DNA of 64,000 bases from NCBI GenBank assembly GCA_964017235.1, contig OZ024936.1, positions 50,519,028 to 50,583,027 of the forward strand. Direction: 5' to 3'. Below are positions 22,101 to 32,600 of the stretch, one piece after another. The DNA is from Sabellastarte sp. h YS-2021. Lineage: Eukaryota; Annelida; Polychaeta; Sabellida; Sabellidae. Below the pieces are notes generated by a model. That model saw only the letters and a list, made by a program, of their open reading frames with translations, was not told the origin of the DNA and did no database searches. Numbering within the stretch: position 1 is the first letter of the stretch; every line of letters begins with the position of its first letter. A program made the translations under genes and the position numbers.

Positions 22101-25100
22101 GTAATACCTGTTATATTGGTATGGTAATTGAATGTGGATTAAAATAATTGAAGAACAAATATGTTACCACTAATACAATTAATTATCTACAAAGCTGTAA
22201 AAAGGCATATGCCTAGCTATGAAAAAATTACTTATGAGTAGGTCTCCAGTAACTAAATCTACATCATGCTGTGTTGTTTTGTAACACCTTTATATTATCT
22301 GTATTCTATGTTCTATTTTTCATGCTGTTTGTGTATAGTACGTGTTTGTCTTTACGTTGTTTTATGTACATTTTGTGTTTATTTCTCTACATTGACTGCA
22401 ACAATCTTGTTTGTAATTGCCACAATAGTTTTGTCTCTACTACCAATGGAAAGGAAAAGATGTATCAGTTTATGTTGTTTAATATACTTTTATGGCTTGA
22501 GATACTGCTTTGCATTCTCCGTATGGCTTGGGTGCATACTGCAAATATTGTGTTATAATCTGAATTAAAAATTATTCAAAATAAAATAAAATTAATATCT
22601 GCAAATTGCCAAGGGCTTCGTGATAAACAAAAACGCGTTGATGTTCTCAGCTACCTTAAAGAAACAAATGCCTCTATCATTTGTCTACAGGATACCCATC
22701 TTCTGGATACTGATCTGGCTTCAGTGAAACAAATTTGGCACGAATGTTATATAAATGGGAGTAAAACAAATTCTCGAGGTGTGGCTATCCTGTTAAACAA
22801 TAATTTTGAATTCAAGGTATCTAAAGTAATAAAGGATGATGGTGCAAACTTTTTGCAACTTCTTGTAAGTTGCAATGAACTCAACATAAATTTGATCAAT
22901 ATATATGCACCTAACAATGATCAACCAGAATTTTTCACAAAAGTTTTTGAAGCTGTCAGCTACGATGGTTTTGATCATGTTGTACTATGTGGTGATTTTA
23001 ATCTTGTTCTGGATCCAATAAAGGATACTTTTAATTATAAACATATCAACAACCCAAAAGCTAGATTAAAAGTCATAGAAAGAATGGCCGAACTAGAAAT
23101 GGTAGACATATTTCGCCATATGAATCCTGATGAAAAACGATATACATGGAGGAAAAAAAATCCTGTTAAACAGGCCCGTCTCGACTACTTTTTGGTGCCA
23201 AATTCATTGACAGATATTGTTGAGACAATTGATATCAAGCCTGGGTATAGATCTGATCACTCAATTGTTGAAATGCAGATAAATACTAATAAATTTGTAC
23301 AAGGCAGTGGGATTTGGAAATTTAACAACAGTCTGCTAAACAACCAAGACTATCTAAATTTAATCAATAAAGTAATCACAGAAGAAAAATTAAAATATGC
23401 ATTACCTGTGTATAATTTAGACTATATTAGGGACAATAATATTACTTTCTCAGTTGATGATGATATCTTCCTAGAAACTTTGTTTTTAAGAATCCGTGGA
23501 GAAACCGTAAAATTTTCCAAGTTCCTAAAAAAAAAGGAAAAGGTACTTGAATCAAATTTGAAAAATGATATAGCCTGGTTGGAATCTAATGTAAATGAAA
23601 GTAATATGAAACTATTAGATGACAAGAAAGCTGAATTGGAAAGTATTAGAAAAGAAAAAATTAAGGGGTATATCACTAGAGCTAGAATACAATGGCTTGA
23701 CCAAGGCGAAAAGCCTACTTCTTTCTTCTGTAAACTAGAAAGTAAACAATTTACAGAAAAGACCATTAGGAAACTGCAGCTTGACAATGGCTTTATTATC
23801 AATGACCAAAAGATGATTTTAAAAGAAGTACAGAAATATTATACAAATCTTTTCAAAGAAAAGGAAACATTTTCTGATTTCAACCTTGCCAAAAATATTA
23901 CAGGCAATAAAGTAAATCAAAAGAATGATATAGGAAAAAACATTTCTGTCATGGAACTTGGTGCTGTTCTTAAAAAAATGAAAAACAACAAATCTCCTGG
24001 GATAGATGGCCTGTCATCAGAATTTTTCAAAGTATTCTGGGGTAAATTAAAGCATTTTACAGCCAATGCGATAAATTCATGTTTTTTCAAAGGCTGCCTT
24101 TCAATATCTATGAGGCAGACAGTGATAACATGTCTACCTAAGGGACAAAAAGATAGAAATTTATTAAAGAACTGGCGTCCTATTTCACTGTTATCGGTAG
24201 TCTATAAATTGGCATCTGCCACTATAGCTGAAAGGTTAAAATCCACTCTACCGCATATTATTTCGAGTCATCAGTCTGGCTTTCTATCTGGCAGAAGTAT
24301 AGCAGACTCAACAAGGCTTGTATATGATTTAATGAGCCACACAGAAAAAAATAAAATTCCAGGACTTTTAATGTTGATAGATTTTGAGAAAGCATTCGAT
24401 TCTGTATCTTGGAGTTTTCTTTACAAAGTGCTAGACTTTTTTGGCTTTGATAATGACTTTATTAATTGGATAAAGCTTTTTAATAATAATGTTATCGCGT
24501 ATGTCATTCAATGTGGATTCCTGTCTGACCCAATACCAGTGAAAAGGGGCTGCAGACAAGGAGACCCAATTGCCCCTTATTTATTTCTATTGGTTGCTGA
24601 AATTTTGAGTCGTATAATTGAAAATTCTTCATCAATAAAAGGTATTACAATTGGTAAACATAACTACAAGCTTACACAATTTGCAGATGACACAACTATT
24701 TTTTTGGACGGGAGTACCAAGTCTTTACAGGCAACTCTTAATGTCTTGGAAACCTTTGGGAGCATCTCAGGTTTAAAAATGAACACTGAAAAAACTAAAC
24801 TCATCTGGATTGGTAGTAAAAAACATTGCAAAGAAAAGTTAAATGTTTCATCTAAACTGCACTGGGGGGATTCTGACTTTAACCTTCTTGGAATTGATTT
24901 TTCGATTGAACTAACACAAATGCCAGAACTAAACTATGAAAAGGCAATACTAAGAGCAAAACAAACTCTTAATTCATGGCAACACCGTTACTTAACACCA
25001 ATTGGAAAAATAACAGTCATTAAAACATTGATTTTATCAAAATTTACCCACCTATTTTTGTCTGTGTCAACCCCTCCTCATTTGATCAACACACTTAATA

Positions 25101-26618
25101 AACTGCTATTTAGTTATGTTTGGGATGGCAAGCCAGATAAGATAAATAGACAACAAATTTGTAAAAAAATCTCAGATGGAGGACTTGCAATGATCCATGT
25201 GTACAACTTTGAAAGGTCACTTAAAATAAGATGGGTAAAGCATATCATTTCTGGCCGAAACTGTGCATGGCTGACTTTATTAAATCATGAAATTAAAGAC
25301 CTGAATAAGCTGGCCCTTCTTGGAGGGGATTGGCTCAATCATCGAATATCAAATTTAAATCCATTTTGGAAAACCGTATTTTCATATTTTATGGAATTAT
25401 GTAGAAAAGTAAAAGTCCATTCTCGTCAAGATATCGTCTCTAGTAGCCTATGGTTCAACACTCACATTGGTACTGACAATCTTTTCTTTCCAGACTGGTT
25501 TAAGCACGGTATATATAGTATTGGAGATATTATTCATACAAATGGAAACATTTTAAGTCTACCAGAAATGAAGAATAGGTATAACTTTTCAATTAACTTT
25601 CTTAACTACTTTACAGTTAAGAAAGTACTTCAAAACTTTATTACACTTTACCAGCAGAGCAATACATTCGGCTTTCAGAGACCATTTATCCCATTTCATA
25701 TAAAAGACTCGCTACTTCCAGGACGTGGACATAAATCTGTTTATTTTCAGCTACAGCAGAAAATAAATAAACCACGGAAAAATGAATTAAAATGGTGCTT
25801 AGAATTAGACATTGTACAGGATAATGACTTTTGGAAACAAGTTTATAAGATCTGTTTCTGTGCTATAAATGATAATGAATACATTTGGTTTCAATACCGC
25901 ATACTATATCGTATCCTGGGCGTAAATGAGCTATTAGTTAAAATGGAAAATGCAGAGAATGATACGTGTAGGTTATGTCATTGCCATGTGGAGTCGCTAA
26001 CCCATTTATTTTCTGAGTGTACTGTCACAAATGCATTATGGAATAATGTTGTATCCTGGATAGAAACAAAAATATCAATAAAGCTTCATCTGGATAAGAT
26101 ATCAAAAACTCTGGGATATCTTGAACAGGATAACTTTTTCTGGCCACTAAACTTTTTTTTAACTATTACTAGGTATTATATTTTTACTTGTGCACATAAA
26201 AATCAAGACCCAAACATATACTGCCTTCAGAATACAATGAAACAAAAGTTCTTTGAACAAGAGATGCTATCAAGGGTCAATAATACAAATGAAAGATTTG
26301 AAAAGACTTGGTCTCGTTGGTGTAAAATTCTAAAAAATGACACTCAATAGTTGAATATTTCTCTCTGATGGATACCAGTTGGAAAATGTAGAGCAGTACT
26401 TCAGTTTTTACTGAGAACATTAAGATGTAATGCATATTTTTCAAGAAAAAACAAGTAAATGATATAACTTCAGTATTGTAAACCGGTTATAAACAGGTTT
26501 GTGCTTTCCTTTTAGTGAATACGTCTCTGTCCGTGTCTTTCTTGTTATTGTCCTTGTGATTTTCATGTTCTGTATATACATGTTTATATATATAATGTAA
26601 AATATCAAAAATATCAAT

Positions 26619-26649
<31 letters not shown>

Positions 26650-29600
26650 ATACTCTGATGATTTTCACATTTCTTTCCATGCACCTGTCGCTGGGTTGAA
26701 TTTTCAATTGATGATAGGCATCATCGTGTTAATTTAATTTTCATTATTACTTCACACTGATAATTTTATTCAAATGCATTTTTCTGACAAATATTATTAT
26801 TTTTACACCAAACTAGTAGTAAGTTATAGAATAAAATAAGTCAGAGCTTCGGCTATGATTTCCATTATAATTTGAATGGTAATTTTCTATTTTAATTACT
26901 CTTAATTTTTACTTTTGGGCTATTATTCCAGTTGATGCGGATATATGTGAGTTGGTACTAGTTGTGTTTTAGTTCACATTTGATAATGCTTAACTAAACT
27001 TATATATAAATGTATCAAAAACCGTGAAAGGGAACACATTGTTCTTACAGTTTCCAGCAATACGAGGCAGTGAGGAATCCATTATCTGTTGTGAAAGTAC
27101 CTGAAGGCATTCCTTTAGAAGTGGCATGTCTTGTCCCCTGTGGTGGAATCACAGCTTACAGTGCAGTGCAACAGAGCAGAGATAGTATTGATACCGAGAT
27201 ACAAATGTCAGGTAACATTTGTTAAGCTATCACATTGATGCCCATTTTGACTCAAAATCACCAAATCAGCATGCGCCTTGACAAAGGCATTTTCCTGGGG
27301 GCCAACTTGACTAAGGTATTTTATCTTGCCTGTGATAGGCAATCATACTGCAAGAATGTGTAAATTTTCCCTGTTGCCAGATGTCTCAGTGTTTTTGCCA
27401 GTTTCAGTCTAAATTTTAAGGGCCTCCATGAAATTGGTGTGTGACTTCTTGATGTGGTGGCTTATGTGTTCCGTAAAAATGCAGGTGGCATCCTGACAAA
27501 ATTCTGGTAGCCTGGGAAATCAGTCTGTGTTAGGTCAGCCAGGAAGCTTCTGTTGCAATTTCTCTTTGTAGGATACAGAGCATGACCCAAGGGTTTCGTG
27601 GCTTCCTTCTTCTCCTGGGTGGTGGCGGGGGCTGTGGTGAAGGTGCTGGCTGTAGGGCAGGTGGTGGTCCTGGGTTCAAGATATGTCCTTTTCTATCTGT
27701 AAATCATAATGGAAATCAAAATATTAAACTCAGTAAAAATCAAGGTACCCTAAGCTTCTGTAAAAAGTCTCTCTGGAGTAGCTGGCCTACTAGCAGTGAT
27801 AAATAATTATTTACAGCAGCCGGAAAGGGCTGATATAGTGTGGGTTTGATCCCGACTTGCAACCAGACTCCTGAAATTTTAAAGTCCAGTCAGGATGGGT
27901 GGGGATACTGGTCCAGTCCTGTCATTTTGTCCCTTTGGCTTGTCTCGATATCTTCACACAGCTTTTCCTCAGTATTTTGCTCCATATCTTTCTTCCTACA
28001 GCAGTTCTTATAGTACCAGGCGCAGTCAAAGTGGTGGTAATTTCCTTGCCATACCAAAGTTCCACCCGTTTGTTCATAAATCTGTCAAAACAGTTTGGTA
28101 ATAGTTTTGCTTTTGATGCTCCCAGTATTTGGAATGCTCTCCCAGATGAGATTCTTGCCTCACCCTCCCTAGCCTCTTTTAGAAAGCAGCTTAAAACCTA
28201 CCTGTACACCAAAGCATACCCACCGTAGCCTGTATCATCCCCTGGCGTTCTCTGTGGTGCTTGACCTTCTCTTCTGTCTCTGGCTTCTGAAATTGGTTGA
28301 ATGCTTTTTGGTTGTGTTGCGCCTTAGAGTCCTCTTTATATCGGGAGATTAAGTGCTATAAAAGTCCAATTAGAATTAGAGTCGATATGATCCAGCTTGT
28401 CTGTTAGGGATTTATGGCTTGTCCTGGTAGATACTGTCTTGTCGTGGAGAAAAAGACCCCGACCCCAAGTCAGGTCAGGATCTAGATCCAGACAAGCCAA
28501 GGCTTACTACATTGGAGATGTGAAACAGACCCAAGTTTTTTGTGCCTCTTTTTCTGGATTTTCATCCCTCATTCCTGACTTTTGTAACCAACCCTAGAGT
28601 CGGCTCCAGTTGAACATCCTCATTAAGAATAACAGAAAAAGACAGAAAAGTTTGATCCACCATATAATTTGGCCTCAGATTTGACCTCATACTTCGTACT
28701 GATACAATGTTGTCTCAAACATTTTGGGAAAAATGTCAAGCATTGTATCAGCTTAACTGAGGTACATCTTTTTACTTTGAAACACCTTTATGACAATTTT
28801 ATATGACTGCATAACAACAGACCAGTAGATCATATGACATGTAAATACAAAAAAATCCACAAAATTCTGAACAGATGATAAATGTTTTTTTGTGAATCAT
28901 AATATGTGTTATTTTGATTATTTAGTCTTTCTTTTAAATGTATTTCCTCGTGGTTAATTTGACATTCTAGTTTGGTGAAGTTCACAATTTGTAGTCTACT
29001 GCTCTCCCATATCAAACCAATAGCCAAAACTAGTTGTAAATTTTCAGGTCAAGCCAGAGTCCTGGTTGTGGGTGTGGGGGGTTTGGGTCTTTGGGCCACA
29101 GGATTTGTGAAAGTCATCTATGGAGACAAGGCTCTGGTGTGTGTTGCAGATTTGTTTGTAAGTATATGTTTTGTGATTTGATGCAGTTGCACCCAGACAA
29201 AGAATTTCTCAAGAGTGCAGTTACCAGGCAATAGGTTGGGTTGAACATTACTGTCAACATATTGTATAGTTGATATTATGATCGTTAGTTTAGGGGACTA
29301 GACAATTAAACTTCTGCACTGACAAGGTTAAAAGGGGTTTCGGTCTACTAGAGTGAGCCACAAAGTTTTTATCATAGACAGAAATAGTGCACAGTAGTGG
29401 TCACCCATCCCAGTACTAACATAGCCCATTGCTGCTTAACTTCAGATAAAACCCAGACGGGTGACCCTACCATTGTCTCCACTCTCCATTATTTTTGCAT
29501 AATGGAGAGTTAACACTACATTATTTTCTAACAGTGGATTGTGATTTAGTTCAATGGCCAGTCTGCCAAGAACAAAAGGTTAATCAGTATTTGCCAGTCA

Positions 29601-32600
29601 TCCTCAGCACAATGCATTCAATATTGAAATGTTTTCACAACTTATTTCATATTAATTAGTTCAGTGGGTACATTTACAAAGTCTTTTCAATTCTGAATGA
29701 CATTCAGAGTTCAAAGAAAAATACCTCATGGAAAAATGCTACCTTGAAAAAATACCTCCTGACAAATACAAAAGCAATTTAATTCATAAAGTTGGATATT
29801 TTTTAATTCTTTGCATTTCTTTACAATCTGACTTTACAATAATCTTCTGTGAACTTATTCGAAGGAGAAGATAACTTTCAAACAAACTCACTGTGAAAAT
29901 CTACCCAGCATACTATCTTAAAAGGAGTGTTTTTAGTGGCTTTTACTCAAGTAAAATGGAAAAAAAATTGTATTGCAAAAATACAGTACTGAAATGCATT
30001 ACTGCTGGGGTTAAATTTGATTTAAATTTTCAATGTGTTTAAGTTCAAAACAAAGATTTTAATTTACCTTATTACAGTTTGTTATATACTTCTAAAATGA
30101 TACACTGTTTGTGGTTGAAATGAGTTTTGTTCTTAATGTTGTGGATTCATTTTCATAGGAGGTATTACTGAAATACAAAATGTGGAGTAGGCATTCTTTC
30201 TATGAGGCTTTTTTTCCAGGAGACAATCTTTCCAGGGGGACTTTTTCCTTGATTCCAAATTAAAAGACAAAGAAGCACACAAAATAAAAATCTTGAGAAA
30301 CCCAAAAACTTCAACACAAAATAAAACAAGTAAGTAATTCTCCAGTTTCAAGTACTTTCAATGACTGAAACACAAAGATAATAGCTTATACTGTCTTAAA
30401 ATAAGCACAAATTAATAAAATAACTTGATACACTCACAGCAAATTATCCACAGCATTGTTAAATAAGCAGTCTAATTTTTTTCTGGAAAATGCTTTCTGT
30501 AAGTCAGAGATCCATATTTTATTGATTATCATTATCCATGGTTAAACTTTGTGGCAGTCAGGTTATATTAAAACTTTTCAAGCTTTATCCAAAATTATAT
30601 TTTCCCATAAAGGAACACCAGTGGTACACATGGTGAAACAATGTTGACTGTGTATTGAAATAAAAAAACAACAACCATAGAACTGATTTACGAAAGCCCC
30701 ATATGGTATGCACACCAAAGGAAACATTGCAAAGATTGTGTAGGTTGATCATTTGGTACAAGGTGTTAAATTAATAAATTGGTTTTAATTTACAGGGTTT
30801 TATAATAGATAATTGCCTCGTGGCACTTCCATTATGTAAACTTAATGATCCTTCGGCCATTAAGTTTACATAATGGAGCGCCACTTGGCCATTATCTATA
30901 TATGAACCCTTGTCAAACCTCGCACTTAAAAACCATGATAGACAGGCCAGTCACCATTCAGATGAGACGCAGGAGAAAATCACTAAGGTATTTACAGGGT
31001 AAAAGGTCCAAAAGTACTAACCTTCTTTGTCTTGGAATAATCTTATTCACCTTTGGTATGGAGATATTTGTCTAAATTCCAATTAGACTGATGTAATTGT
31101 GAGCATTTGTTTGCTTGTTAACAAAATAACTCGAGTTATAGATAGATTTTTATGTTATAGACAGCACTTGATGACATTTTTAAAGAAATGTAGACAATGG
31201 TACTAAAGAACCAGTGATTAAATTTTTGGTGCTTATCTGGATCACTGTCTGGATATTTGGAGGAGGGTTTGTTCTCATTTTTCATGTAGAACGTTTGAAA
31301 AAAATTCACAAAGCTTGTATTTTTAAGAATTTATAAATTTGCCTTCTTAACGTGTTTCCTATCCCAATTTTTTTTTTCAGAAAATGATTGCAGAACATTA
31401 CTTACCATTCACAGAAATTTAAAAAAATCCATATTTTTATACAGTTTATCACCAAATTTTGTTTACTATGCTGGGGCATACTGTTAAATTCACTTGAAGT
31501 ATGGAAAACTAATATTGTCAACTATAATTTCATATATTTATATATTCCACTATATTTATATAACAATTACATTTAATTGCTGTAAATCAAATTTAATGAA
31601 GGAGGTTTTTTCCACACACTGATTTATCATTTTCTTTTGTATATTCACCAGGATGAAAAGTTGAAACAAGCTGAGTCTGCTGGGGCAGATTTCTGGGTGA
31701 AAACATCCAAAGAAGGTAAGATTATGAAAAGATTGCTTAAAGGCAATATATATTCATTTATATTTGTGTTTTCAAGAGATAACCTTTAAAAAACATCATC
31801 GACTATTTTGTTTGAATAATAAGTGAGATGAGTCTGTTTCAACTTCAAAAGGCCACAAAAGGAAATAAGCTTTGAAAGGTATTTATAGTGGGATAGGAGG
31901 GCACCAGTAAATATAAAAACATTTAATTTGTAACTTTAGATTCTTGGCCATTTCTGTATGGATTTTATTCAACAAATCGAACAGAAACTTCGCAAAAACG
32001 CCTTTTTCAAATTATATACCTATTTGCAGGTAACATCACATTCTGGATAATAAACAACAATAATATTAACAATAAATATTAATAAATAAACAATAATAAT
32101 AATCCCTCATATCTGGGGAAAATCTTAAAATTGCCTTCACCATAACAAACATCAGCCAGTTGGGGGGCCACGGTGGCAGAGTGGTAACACTCTCTCCTCC
32201 CACCTCTGAGATCGGGGTTTACTTCCCGGCCCAAACTCAAGTGGGAAAGCTGGTAGTTGCTTGCCGTTGGTCAGCAGTTTACAGTACAGAACCTTGACCA
32301 ACTGTATGTACATGTATCCTCTGCCCTTCCAACTACCCATCGTGACATGACCTGTATAGTGTTGAAAGCGATGTAAAACCCCAAATAAATAAATACAGAG
32401 TTAGGCATAGGTAAGAACAGACATTCCAGTTTTTCTCACTTAATATCAAAGAGCCAAAAAATATTTTGTAAACGACACAGTCAGACAGATCAGTCAAAGG
32501 TTATTATATTGCATTGCAGTTCAACTTGATGTTCTGCCTGTATCAACTTATTTTTATTAAAGTCAAAGTTTCAGTATTTATATCCCTTTTAATTGTTAGG

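Noticed and set aside
22266-22568. Hydrophobic 100-aa ORF before the LINE ORF2 as a real ORF1
   Set aside because: It has no RNA-binding or coiled-coil features of ORF1 proteins and a second frame over the same bases is equally open and hydrophobic; kept only as a point of interest for ORF2 initiation.
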